From Pictodentalium vernedei (lineage: Eukaryota; Mollusca; Scaphopoda; Dentaliida; Dentaliidae), in NCBI GenBank assembly GCA_031216915.1, contig CM062289.1:248125187-248189186 (forward strand): 64,000 nucleotides of DNA, written 5' to 3'. Below the pieces are notes generated by a model, which had not been told where the DNA came from, ran no database searches, and saw nothing but the letters and a program-made list of their open reading frames with translations. Made by a program: the position numbers and the translations under genes. This document shows positions 54,313-64,000 of this stretch, in pieces. Each line of letters starts with the position of its first letter. Positions within the stretch are counted from its first letter, which is position 1.

Positions 54313-55864
54313 TTGGATCGATTTGTACGAAATTTAGCATATACATTATTAAGATAACATGATCTTAATTTATGCAAATGAAGAAAAATGTTGGTCTCCC
54401 ATTCTAACACTGACTAATAGTAAAAACTAAAAAAAATCCCACCATCAGAAGAAATACTCCCACGAATGGCGTGCTAGGGTGATTTGCAAGTTTGTTCAAG
54501 TCAAGCCCCTGGGCCCATATTTAGGGTTGTCGTGAAATCCTCAGATTTGAACTGTGTGTTTTTTTTTTCTTCTGTGGAGAGTGGTGACCCAGTGGATAAA
54601 TTCGCTGGTCTCTCGTGCCAGAGGTTCCGGGATCGATCCTCGTTCTGGGAAAGTTCTCGAGGTGTCCGAACAACGTCTGTCAGCACCAGTGGTGGGGTTG
54701 ATTCTGCCACAACATACCGTCCTAATGGGTGGGAACGTAAATTGGATGTCCTCTGTGATGAGTGAGACACACTCCTTAAAGATCCCTTCATAGTATTGGG
54801 GAAGAGCGAGGGTACGAAGTTGCCGATACGAAGGTCATCTCACACACCCGCGCCATTGGACCAACGGGGTCGGGGAGGGGGGGGGGGGGGGTCTATAAAA
54901 TATGTTGTATAACTTGCTCGCCAAGCCTTGTAAAACAATAAGCTTAAACAACGGGAGTAACAAGATAAAATCTTCTCCCAAACCATCCCTCCAGAATATT
55001 CCAATGTTTTATATACATTTTTGTCAGGGTGATATATACGTCTGTTCAAGTCAAACCCATGAGTTCATATTTAGGGGTTTTATCGGGCCCTCAGATTCTA
55101 ACACCGTTGGTAGTGGAAAAACTATTTAAAAAATCTCCTTCTCCAATCTGCAAATTCAAATGCTTCAGTGTTTGATGTGCATAATCTTTTTAGGGACATT
55201 TTACACGTTTGCTCAAATCGAGCCCCCGGGGGGGGGGGGGAGCAATGTTTTAACACTTATGAGTAACGAAGAAAACTTAACGAAAACTCCTTCAAACCAA
55301 CTGCTCGAAGTGCTTCAAGGTTGACATATAACATATTGTAAGGACAATTTTCAAGTTTGTTCAAATCTAGCTGTGGGGTAATTTTTCGAGGTGTCATGGT
55401 GTACTGTGGGTACAAGGAAAACAATATAAAATATGCCTCTCCCAAACCACTGCTCCAAATACTTCCAGGTTTGTTGCATATAACGCCTTTGTAAAGATGC
55501 TTTACCAGTCAGTTCAAATTGATCCCTTTCATCTAATTTAGGGGCGCCATGGGGCCCCAGGTTTTAAAACTACGTGTAATGGAGAAAACGTTAAAACGTC
55601 CCCCAAAACCACTGCTATGAATGCTTTACGGTTGATATATAACATGTTTTAAGGGTGATTTAAAAGTTTGTTCAAATTCAGTTCATGGTGTCGTGATGAG
55701 AGCATTTGACACTGGGCTATTTATGCGTGCAGAATTAAACACGCAAACAACTGGTCCAGATAACTCGATGAAATATAACATATTAGCTACTCTTATTGAT
55801 TACAAGTTTATTCAAATCAAGCCTTGGTGGATATTTAGGGATGTTATGGGGTCCTCAACAGAGC
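54313..55864 (+). repeat. Degenerate tandem array (HINE-like body) with a second tRNA SINE
   Basis: Decayed monomers of about 155 bp sharing AGTTTGTTCAAGTCAAGCCC, CATATTTAGGG and CCCAAACCACTGCT recur near 54484, 55036, 55208, 55355, 55515 and 55672. Neither terminus is recognised. A SINE of another type is inserted at about 54575-54850. G-runs occur at 54878-54890 and 55211-55222. Confidence 0.55.
54575..54850 (+). mobile_element. tRNA-derived SINE, second head type
   Basis: A box TGACCCAGTGG (54585-54595) and B box GGGATCGATCC (54629-54639), followed by a body (AACGTCTGTCAGCACCAGTG, CACTCCTTAAAGATCCC) unlike the other SINEs here. No shared tail. Confidence 0.65.
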
Positions 55865-56095
55865 TTAACCCTTTACCCAACGTAACGGACAAAAACGGCC
55901 AGCGCTATTCTCAAAAATCGACAATTAATTTTCTTTTTTTTTTTTGTCTCAAAAACACAGGTTATGACCTCTCGTCGAGCTCCTTCCAACGAGGCGTCAT
56001 AACCTATGTTTTTTAGACAAAAAATTAAAAAAAATTAGTTATCAAGAATTTTGTTTGCAAGTGTTGCCTGCTTTTCATGTTAGGTAAAGGGTTAA
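55865..56095. mobile_element. TTAA-flanked palindromic MITE, copy 4, reverse
   Basis: TTAA at 55865-55868 and 56092-56095; arms in the opposite order to copies 1-3. The core palindrome (GTCTCAAAAACACAGGTTAT, CTCGTCGAGCTCC) is damaged by a small deletion. Confidence 0.85.
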
Positions 56096-56224
56096 AATAC
56101 ACGCGAGAATCAGAATCTCTTGCAAGGAAAACAATGAGATTCAACTTCGATTCTAACGAGTACCCATTTGATTCTTGTCATAGATTCTGACAGTATTCTT
56201 AATTCCTGAAGGATTCTACTTGTT

Positions 56225-57837
56225 AGCTTGACTTGACGAAGTCAATGCGCGTGCTGTCGTCTGCGAGTCTGTCCACAAACACGTTCAGCATGGACCACAG
56301 CCCACAGATCTTTTCCAATCATTACCAAACTTCATATGTGTCCAGGTTCATGCCTGGATGAGAAATTTCCATTATGGTCATGCTCGGCCGCCCACAATGG
56401 CTGACACTGTAGCTACCTCGGATTTCTTCACCATGATTACGGGTTGTGTGGATGAATCAATTTTCTTGAAATTTGCAGGGTGACTTGGTATCATGAGTAG
56501 ATGAGCACGTCATATTTTGGTAACGACTGGCCGCCACGGCAGCCATCTTCGATTTTTTCAGAACACTGTCCTGTCCACAATTCAACCAGCACGGGCTGCA
56601 GTCTGCAGGTCTTTACCGATTATCACCACTTGTCATGTGCATATTTAGATTCATACCTAGATCAGAATATCCTGTTGTGGTAACGCAATGGACAACGGCC
56701 ATCTTGGAATGCCCACAACACAGGCTACAGGTTGCATTGATCGATTTTTTGTTAATTTGGCAAGATGGCGTAGTATGATGAGTAGATGAGAATGACCCAT
56801 TTTGGTAACTGTTGGCAGCCCATCTTTGATTTCTATTCGGAACACTATCAAAAATTCATTCGGAATGGACTACAGACCGCAGTTCGTTTCCATCATCACG
56901 ACATTTCCTGTACATGTTCAGGTTCATTCCTGGATGAGAACGTCCTATAATGGTCACGGTTGGACGCCCACAATTGCCGTCACAGCCAAGCCAGAAAATA
57001 AGCAGACTGTCATCTGCAAAATGAGGTCCCCAGAGGGTGAATTTAGTGATGCTACCCTGCATAGCAGGGTAGCATCACTAAATTTACCCTCTGTGAACCT
57101 CAATCTGAATCAGGGCCTCAAAAACTAAACAGAAAAGAGATACCCAGAGGATAAATTGGCCCATAGCATCATCAAATTCACCCTCTGGGGGACCTCATTC
57201 TGCAAATGTCAGAATTCTTATTTTCAGGCCTGGTCTGGGCAGTCATCTTGGATTTCTTCAGCACTGGCTACATATTGCATTGATGAAACAATTTTCTTGA
57301 AATCTGGCTCTGTGACTTCATATGATGAGTAGATGAGAATGCCGTATTTGCGTGACGGTTTGAGGTCTATAATGGCCGCCACGACAAGTCATATTGGATT
57401 TCTAAAGACCACTGTTCACAATTCATTCAGCACGTGCCGCATTTCTTTCCCGATCAACACCAAATTTCATTGGCTTAGCTTCGTATCTAGATCAGAGTAT
57501 CCTATTGTGGCCATGGCTGGCCACCCAGAATGGCCATCACAGCAGCCACCTTGAATGCCTTCAGCATAAGCTACAGGTTGCATTGATGAATCAATTTTCT
57601 CAGAATTTGGCAGGTATACTAGTTCATGAGAACGTCCCATTTTGGTAACGGTTGACCGCCCATAATGGCGACCATGGCAGCCATCATAGATTTCTTAGAA
57701 CGCCCTGCAGTTGCATTTATGTTTTAATTTTTTTGAAACTCAGTGGGCGTCCTCAATATGCCGAATAGACGATAACGCCCTATGTTGGTTACTATCGGCT
57801 GCACATAATGGTTGCCATGACAGCAAGAACCACCTCG
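56225..57837 (+). mobile_element. HINE-like element V, 3' end missing
   Basis: 5' AGCTTGACTTGAC, gaa, GTCAA with a GCT partner, after a TT. Body of diverged monomers of roughly 170-330 bp (AGATGAGAACGTCC, CGCCCACAATGG, CAGCCATCTTGGATTTCTTC). A hAT-type MITE is inserted at 56987-57232. The array runs into inverted element III text at about 57838. Confidence 0.65.
56987..57232 (-). mobile_element. hAT-type MITE, family A, copy 4
   Basis: Tips CAAGCCAGAAAATAAGCAG and TTCAGGCCTG. Flanks gtcacagc and gtctgggc match at 5 of 8, a decayed target duplication. The host monomer text (GCCGTCACAGC, CATCTTGGATTTC) continues across it. Confidence 0.78.
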
Positions 57838-58878
57838 AAATTCGCTCCTAAGGATATAGTGTCCCAAACATCAAACATTCTGACTGGTGGTACTGGAGAA
57901 TCAGATTTTGAAGGATTATTCCTCATATTGGACTAAGTTAAAATACGGGCTCCAATAGGCACCCAACTATTAACTAAGGGACTGGAATTTAACAAACTTG
58001 AATCTGACTCCCCTAAAGGTGGTGAAAACCGTGTATAAAGATTCTAACGGGGGTTCGTGAGAAATTTTTTAAAGAATAGTCCTCAAATTGCACGTTGTAA
58101 AAATTCAGGCTTCAATAAGGAGCCCAAATATTAAGGGCCTTGATTTGAACAAACATGAATCTACACCCCCTCCCCTCTCCCGTAAGGAACTGCATACCAT
58201 GTATTAAGGGATTGTGAATATGTGTTCTGAAGAAGAGGATTTTTAAAGATTATTTCTCATATTGCAATACGTTAAAATTCGGCTTCTATAGAGAGCCCAA
58301 TTATAAACCGATGGGCACATGATTTGAACAAACTTGAAACAGAACCCCTGTAATGATTGTGTATACCATATATCAAAAGATACTTACCAGTGGTTCTGGA
58401 AAACAAGAGTTTTAAAAATTATACCACACATTGGACTAAGTTAAAATTAGGGCTTCAATACGGAGCCCAAATAATAACCCGTTGACTTGGTTTGAACAAA
58501 CATAGATTTGACCTCCCTACAGATGCTGTAGACCAAACATCAAATGATTCTGACTGGTGGATCTGAAAAAGATTTCTTAAAGATTATTTCTCATATTGCA
58601 CTGAGTTAAAATTAGGACCCCCCCCCCCCCCCCCATAGGGGGGAATACTGACCGAGGGACTTAATTTGAACAAACTCGAATCTGACCGCTGTCGCAATGT
58701 TGTATTCTATACATCAAAGGATTCTAACAGGTGGGTCTGGAGAAGAAGATTCTTCAGAGAGTACCTCTCATATTGCACAAAGTTAAAATTTGTGCTGCTA
58801 TATTAAGCCCAAACATGAACCGAGGGGATTAATTCTAACAAACTTGTATCTGACCACCCCCCCCCCCTCCCACCCCAA
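57838..58878 (-). repeat. Element III body in reverse orientation
   Basis: Complement of element III monomers: ATTCTGACTGGTGG, CAAACTTGAATCTGAC, TTATTTCTCATATTGCACT. Period about 150 bp. C-runs at 58618-58634 and 58855-58867 fall at the monomer position where plus-oriented copies have G-runs. Confidence 0.75.
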
Positions 58879-59205
58879 ATGGATTATGCCGTGGCGGCCA
58901 TTATGGGCTGCCAACAGCTATACCAAAATGGGACGTTCTCATCTACTCATCATACTAAGCCATCCTGTCAATTTTTTTTTAAACAATCGCTCAGTGCAAC
59001 CTGCAGCCTGTGTTGATGGCATTCCAAGATGGCTGTTGTCCATTGCGTGACTACAACAGGATATTCTGATCTAGGTATGAATCAAAATATGCATATGAAA
59101 TTTGGTGATGTCGAGAAAGACCTGCGGACTGCAGCCTGTGCGGAATGAATTGTGGACAGGACAGTGTTCTCAAAAATCGAAGTTGGCGGCCATTATGGGC
59201 GGTCA
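58879..59205 (-). repeat. Element V body in reverse orientation
   Basis: Complement of element V text: ATGGGACGTTCTCATCTACT and AAGATGGCTGTTGTCCATTG mirror 56690-56810. With 56225-57837 it forms a large diverged inverted repeat around the reversed element III block. Confidence 0.7.
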
Positions 59206-60447
59206 GCTGTTACTGCTTTACTAGTAATATAGGACAGCGGAACTAACACCCGGGGTGGACGTTCTCTAAGATGGATAGCACGCGCATAAACGATTGGCTT
59301 CATATCTATGTTGCGGCCATGAGATAGTCTAAGATGCTGACAGTGACCTTGGACACAATAAATAAATAAAGTTCTCTGTGAAAAATCCATGGTGATCGCT
59401 TCAGGCACCTTTTTTAACCTGCAGCTGGCATTCGAGCTTGTGTAATTTTGTTTACGCAGACGGAACGATCAATTGAACGTTTCACCAATGTTTCATTCAT
59501 ATATAGCCTTGGATGGTGAAAGTAAAGCTGAATTCCGGAAAGCAACGTGACTCACAAAACTAATAATAGGACTCAAAACAGTGTACGATTCATGTGCTTT
59601 TAATTACTCAATTGTGCTCGAGCTGTTCCATATTTCGTAATGTTTGACATCTGCTTTCCCAAAACATCTGTCGTGGCGGAAAGAGTTAAGGTCAAGGGTC
59701 GATCTTTTGAAGGCAGCTTATTAAACGGCCTATTTATACCCTTTTCTTATAGTTTTGTAGAATGTTGCTCAGCTTGTATGTTGATAGAATGACGTGGTGG
59801 TTAGCTGTACCGCGAGTTTTATTTTTTTCCAAGGATTCATTAGTTCTATTTATACCAATGCGTTGTGGTATTCACAGTGAGTGTTTACAAATCGATAAAA
59901 CGTTATTGTACAGAAGTCTGTGCACAACAAGCTAACGATGTCCGTATTCTCTGTTCTGGGGTCCATTCTTGCTGAAAGATGTAAATGTTATCAGATAATA
60001 TGATGCTGTATTGAGTGGGTTGTGGAAAGATTTGTCCTCGAGGCTTTGAAAATGGAATTCATGCCTGGCTGTAATGGTGCAGCTTTGTTCGCTAGCCAGG
60101 TGAACCATTGCGTTTATGGCCAGTGACGTAGTCACTCCCCCCCCCCCCCCAATCACCACTGATTCCCTAAAATTTCTGAATTCTACAATCTGCACGGGGC
60201 GTCAACTAATGAAATTACAGATGAAATACCACCCTTGGTGAAAATTTACAACACTGGGTCCCTGGAGAGATATTAAAATATAGACCCTAACCCTATAACA
60301 CGATAGGGATACTACATCCATACCTTCCCCACTCAAGACTTCCGTTCTTCGTAATATGTCGACAGCATAAAATTGCTGCTTGCCTCCCCCACACCAATAT
60401 AAATACCCAACTACGCGCCTGTTTATGGCTAAGCAGACACTGCCCCC
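59206..60447. other. Old SINE, otherwise no gene recognised
   Basis: 59211-59368 is a decayed non-tRNA SINE (TACTGCTTTACTAGTAATAT, tail GACAGTGACCTTGGACACAA). The remainder to 60447 is unique-looking; C-run at 60137-60150. No ORF with a domain. Confidence 0.5.
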
Positions 60448-60640
60448 TCCCTTGGGAATACCGGTAAATGGATCGCTGCCTGTTTACAGTGGTCAACAGG
60501 TTCTGCTTTACAAGTATAACAGGATCCGGCAACCAACGCTTGGAAAAAAATTCTTTCAAAATGAGTAGAATAATTCTATAATTGCGCTGCGGTCCCGATA
60601 TGGCTATAGCTGATGAAAATTGTCAATGTATTTTTTGTGG
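60448..60640 (+). mobile_element. Old non-tRNA SINE
   Basis: TTGGGAATACCGGTAAATGG, TTTACAGTGGTCAACAGGTT, CTTTACAAGTATAACAGGAT, and tail GATATGGCTATAGCTGATGA. Confidence 0.65.
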
Positions 60641-60743
60641 CGGCTAATTCGACTTTGCCAGCTCAACTAACAAAATTGTTCGAATTCTCTTATGCTCGTC
60701 TAAAAAAATCGCGGGAGCGTATCGTAGCAGAAGTATAGTCGGT

Positions 60744-60759
60744 GGGGGGGGGGGGGGGG
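60744..60759. repeat. Poly-G run (16)
   Basis: Uninterrupted G run in otherwise unique sequence. Confidence 0.95.
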
Positions 60760-60939
60760 TGGAAGAGACATGTTACGATGACTGATGGCTGTCACGAGTG
60801 TTGACGTAGCGCATACGCTGCAGGTGTGATGGTGATAACGAGTTTCTGTTCATTTTGTTGATGGGGGAAGACATTTTGGTTTCTACGGTGTCATCAGATT
60901 ACTGTGGACGTAGTGCTATAGTCCCGGTCACATGGTGTG

Positions 60940-61390
60940 CTCGATTATTTTTGGCCGAGTTGTGTTAACAACCGAGACCGGTGGTTTGGCGACGATCGGT
61001 GGGCGTCCGGGCGGTCGTCATCGCACTGTTAGGGCAATAACTTGAACAAACGTTCTCCGATTTGAATAATATTTGCCATACAGGTCTTTTGCAATAATGT
61101 CTCAAGCAAGTTCAACTGGCCCGGCCCAATGTTACGTTACAGAGTTATGGGCCTTAATTAGTCAATTCTGACGAATTTTTAGCCTGTTGGCGCAATAACT
61201 TGAACAAACGTTCTCCGGTTGGACTAATACTTACCATACAGATTTTATGCAATAATATTTAAAGCGAGTTCTAAAACTGGCCCGGTCCGATTTCTCATTA
61301 TGGGCCTTAATTAGTACATTTTTTATGAATTTTGAGATCGTTAGCGTCCATTTTTATGAATTTTGAGCTCAGCGCGATGACTTTTCTGAT
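60940..61390 (+). repeat. HINE-like tandem body, two monomers of 163 bp
   Basis: GCAATAACTTGAACAAACGT at about 61032 and 61195, with ACTGGCCCGG, TATGGGCCTTAATTAGT in each. Layout and GTC-rich left part resemble the other hairpin-ended elements, but no terminus is recognised. Confidence 0.55.
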
Positions 61391-61394
61391 TTTT

Positions 61395-61825
61395 ATCTTA
61401 ACTTGACAAAGTCAAGATAAGCTATTGCCATCACGCGTGCGGAATGAGTCTATCAGTCTACAATTCTGTGAGTGTGTTCACATTTCCTTCAGCACAGGCT
61501 ACACCCCATAGTTCTTATCCGATCATCACGAAATTCCATATGCAGGTTCGGGGTCATGTCCAGATAAGAACGTCCCCTTTTGGTCGCGATCGGTCAACCG
61601 TGACGGCTGCAAGAGCCCGGAACCCGAAAACCTTTACCACAGTCTACAGGTCGTATTTATGAAGGGATTTCATTGTAACTTAGTAGGATGACTTCATATA
61701 ATGCCTAGATGAGAACGTCCCCTTTTGGTGGCGATCAGCCAACCGTGACGGCTGCGAGAGCCGGACACTCGAAAACCTCTAGCTCAGTTTACAGATCGTA
61801 TTTATGAAGAGATTTCATTGTCCTA
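61395..61825 (+). mobile_element. HINE-like element II, copy 4, 3' truncated
   Basis: 5' hairpin ATCTTAACTTGAC, aaa, GTCAAGATAAGCT after a four-T run, then the leader and two to three monomers (CAGTCTACAGGTCGTATTTA). Ends abruptly in unrelated sequence near 61825; the 3' hairpin is missing. Confidence 0.82.
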
Positions 61826-62388
61826 TGTATACTCTGGCATACTTAATGGGAGTTAAATGGGAAGTAGGGGTGGGTGGGGTGTAAATCTGCGTTTCGGTTT
61901 ATTGCTGGGGCTTTTGGGGTCAGGCTTTTCGTCTTCTGAAGGCTGACCGTTGTAGGTTGTATGGCGCCGAAAGACTCAGTTTTGGTAGTATAGTGTGAGG
62001 GTGTGTTTGAAGGTTCCAATTCTCCCAAATCCTTGTTTTCTCACCACCCGTCCCCACTTTTAAAACCCTTTCACATGTTCCCTCGTCTATCGGATGTGAT
62101 TCGTCCAGTATAACGAGGTTCAACCTTTTGTGTTTGGTATTGTAAGGATGCATACTTTCAAGTCGGAGTACTGTGGTAGTACAGTTGAATGGTTTGTATA
62201 CATTTTGGGCTACTTTTGGCTTTGGCGCCTAGTTTTAACAATTCTCTATGTGTGGGATTGCATTAAAAGTCAGCGGACAGAGGCCGATATAACCATTACT
62301 ATAAAAAGTTTCTGTTTATATGCATTGTCTTGAGTTTCGTTGGGCCGACAACACTCAAACTTCAAACAAAATTTGTTTTTGTTTTTAG
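61826..62388. other. No gene recognised
   Basis: No repeat from elsewhere in the window seen. Overlapping short ORFs on both strands lack domains. It could be intron upstream of the candidate exon at 62389. Confidence 0.35.
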
Positions 62389-62474
62389 GATGCAATGTTT
62401 GAGGTGCTTCTGGGAGCTTATAGGTCAAATGTCAAGGCCAGTGTTACAATGAATAATATTCCAGTGTTCATGCA
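62389..62474 (+). CDS. Candidate internal coding exon, unidentified
   Basis: A strong acceptor (TTTGTTTTTGTTTTTAG) and a consensus donor (GTAAGT at 62475) bracket an 86-base open segment reading DAMFEVLLGAYRSNVKAS, VTMNNIPVFM in one frame. I do not recognise the protein. No neighbouring exon could be linked, so this may be a chance splice-site pair. Confidence 0.3.
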
Positions 62475-62654
62475 GTAAGTAGTTTTTGTGTTCAAACAGA
62501 AGACATGAGACACAGGTTGCTTCTGAGAACGGGATTTAAGGGATTGCTTTTAATGGGCTTGTCAAGCAGGAAGTATATGCATTAATGCACTCTGCTCCCT
62601 TTTTGTGTCAGTTTCAGGAGCAGAATATCAAATCGGTTGAGTTAGATATATAAT

Positions 62655-63252
62655 CTCCCAAAAAAGAAAGTGTGCATGCTAAAAAATAACACTAAAAAAA
62701 CATATATATCACTTTAATTCATAGAAATTTTATTCAATCACAGATGAATCAATTTGTGATCAACACGAGAAATTTCATTACGCTACGACGAATACTCTTG
62801 GTGCCATGGAGAGTCAAAGACACTAAGGGTCAAACACAAAAGTCACACACTCAATATCTGGTATGACCTCCATCTGCATCGATTACTGCTGTGCATCTAC
62901 GCCTCATGGAAGCGAACACGTTAGAATGGAAGTGTTGTGGGATGTTGTTCCATATTCTGATAAGCTGTCTTTGGAGTTCCACAAGCGTTGACGGTGCATG
63001 GGGAAGCCGGCGTAGCTGACGTTTCATTTCGTCCCATACGTGCTCAATGGGTGAGATATCGGGCGAATTTGCGGGCCAGGGAAGAACAACCACTTGTTGT
63101 TGCTGCAGATACTGTTGAACAACACGAGCTGCGTGGGGTCGTGCGTTGTCCTGCTGTAGAATGACGCCGGGGCCGTGACGTTGCAGAAATGGGACAACAA
63201 CAGGTGTAAGCACTTCATCACGATATCTGGCTGTTATAGCCCCCATATTATA
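62655..63252 (-). mobile_element. Tc1-type transposon, 5' truncated
   Basis: The minus strand encodes the C-terminal part of a Tc1 transposase (62854-63252) followed by an AT-rich 3' region with TTGATTCATCTGTGATTG text down to about 62655. The 5' half of the element, including the first catalytic Asp and the DNA-binding domain, is absent. A terminal inverted repeat could not be paired. Confidence 0.75.
62854..63252 (-). pseudogene. Tc1 DD34E transposase, C-terminal fragment
   Basis: The open frame continues upstream to 63342, but homology begins at about 63252 with ARYRDEVLTPVVVPFLQRHG. It carries the second catalytic Asp in ILQQDNARPHAARV and the catalytic Glu in NSPDISPIEHVWDEMKRQL, with 34 residues between them, which defines DD34E (Tc1 group). 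The helix-turn-helix domain and first Asp are lost, so it cannot be an active transposase. The fragment reads without a stop to GGHTRY and TAG, suggesting a fairly recent truncation. Confidence 0.88.
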
Positions 63253-64000
63253 TTGAGATTGATATATCCTTAAGTTGATAATTATGTGAGAAAGATTTTT
63301 TTTTATTTCTGCATTTTCTGACTGGTCTAACTCTTTTTGCACTCAGTGACCTTGTTTACATCTTTGTTACACTGATATATTGTACATATAGCTGTTGACT
63401 GTTTAATTGTTTAAATAGGTCAATGACCTTGTTTACTTGAACTTTAACAGAATTCCCCAGAAACTAATAGAACATTGCAGAAACTTCCTCTTCTGGGACA
63501 TTCTATCTGGTTGCTATATAAAGGTTTGTCAACAGAATTCAAAAACTCTTTTTAGAAAGCCATTTCAGAAGAACTTATTTTCACAGCAGTTGTTTCCATT
63601 GGAGATTATTATTGTTTCAGAACAGTGCATTTATTATAGAAGCAGTGCTTCTTTGTGATTTTGGAAGATTGATTCCAAAAGAGAATTTTGAAGAGAATTT
63701 GTTCGTCTTGGAAAAGAGAATTTATACTTTCTGTGAAACAGAATAATATTTTGTGAAAAGCCAGGATTCTACTGGATTATTTGGAAAATACCTGTGGCGC
63801 CAATACTTCTTGGATTTTTACTCCATTTGAATATTGCGGAGCATTTTATTATATTTTATTGGAGACTGCTGAAATTTCTAAGTGAAAATTTTATTACAAA
63901 TCTACGGGATACTGTTTCTGAAGAGACATTCTTGGATTTAATACTACATCTACCAGCTGGTAACTTTCTTCACAAGATTCTTCACCATTGGATTACTGGA
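63253..64000. other. Unassigned; TATA-containing leader-like sequence
   Basis: AT-rich. TATATAAA at 63515-63522 is followed by several hundred bases without a long ORF, as in the 5' region of a gene or LTR element whose body would lie beyond the window. No terminal repeat or primer-binding site could be established. Confidence 0.35.

Noticed and set aside
15083-61825. Autonomous Helentron with a Rep-helicase gene
   Set aside because: No ORF in or near any of the hairpin-ended elements carries rolling-circle Rep or helicase motifs; all copies here appear non-autonomous.
63437-63658. LTR retrotransposon starting at the right edge (TATATAAAG at 63515)
   Set aside because: No terminal repeat, primer-binding site or gag/pol reading frame is visible before the window ends.

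Overview
This is a repeat-dominated, AT-rich stretch of an animal nuclear genome, most likely a marine mollusc or a close lophotrochozoan. The evidence is an intronless metazoan HEXIM gene, eukaryotic TATA and poly(A) signals, GT-AG splice junctions in a decayed transposase gene, tRNA-derived SINEs, and hairpin-ended elements with internal tandem repeats that resemble the pearl/HINE elements described in bivalves. The exact taxon is an inference. Nothing prokaryotic (operons, ribosome binding sites, CRISPR) is present.

Only one intact gene is evident: a single-exon HEXIM homologue at 10750-11688 (+), with a TATA box near 10632, two short upstream ORFs and a poly(A) signal near 11973. It sits in the least repetitive part of the window. 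Three other protein-coding traces are transposon remains: a spliced FLYWCH/MULE transposase-like pseudogene (3881-5789, -), a frame-broken non-LTR reverse transcriptase tail (7462-7978, +), and the C-terminal half of a Tc1 DD34E transposase (62854-63252, -). One possible orphan exon lies at 62389-62474 (+).

The rest is layered mobile DNA. (a) Hairpin-ended elements with internal tandem repeats dominate 15-19.9 kb, 24.8-29.6 kb, 34.4-38.2 kb, 40.5-41.8 kb, 45.6-53.5 kb and 56.2-61.8 kb. They open with a hairpin, carry tandem monomers of about 140-340 bp, and end with an inverted copy of their own 5' terminus followed by a second hairpin. Three insertion sites can be compared with paralogous empty sites inside the window; all are T-runs, and two keep an unchanged T count. 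This is the Helentron/HINE (Helitron2) signature. The terminal inverted repeats co-vary between families. (b) hAT-like MITEs with 8-bp target duplications (two families). (c) TTAA-flanked palindromic MITEs with CCCTTT ends. (d) At least two kinds of SINE head, one tRNA-derived and one not, that share one 3' tail; three young copies have clear 11-12 bp target duplications. (e) Many poly-G/poly-C runs, several at the same point of one tandem-repeat monomer.

The nesting gives a relative history. A MITE at 14.88 kb was split by element I (15083-19849), which was split by element II (15997-18943), which was split by a SINE (18646-18870). Element II arrays are organised as a four-monomer higher-order repeat of about 565 bp, and one array carries a further 1.01-kb tandem duplication.
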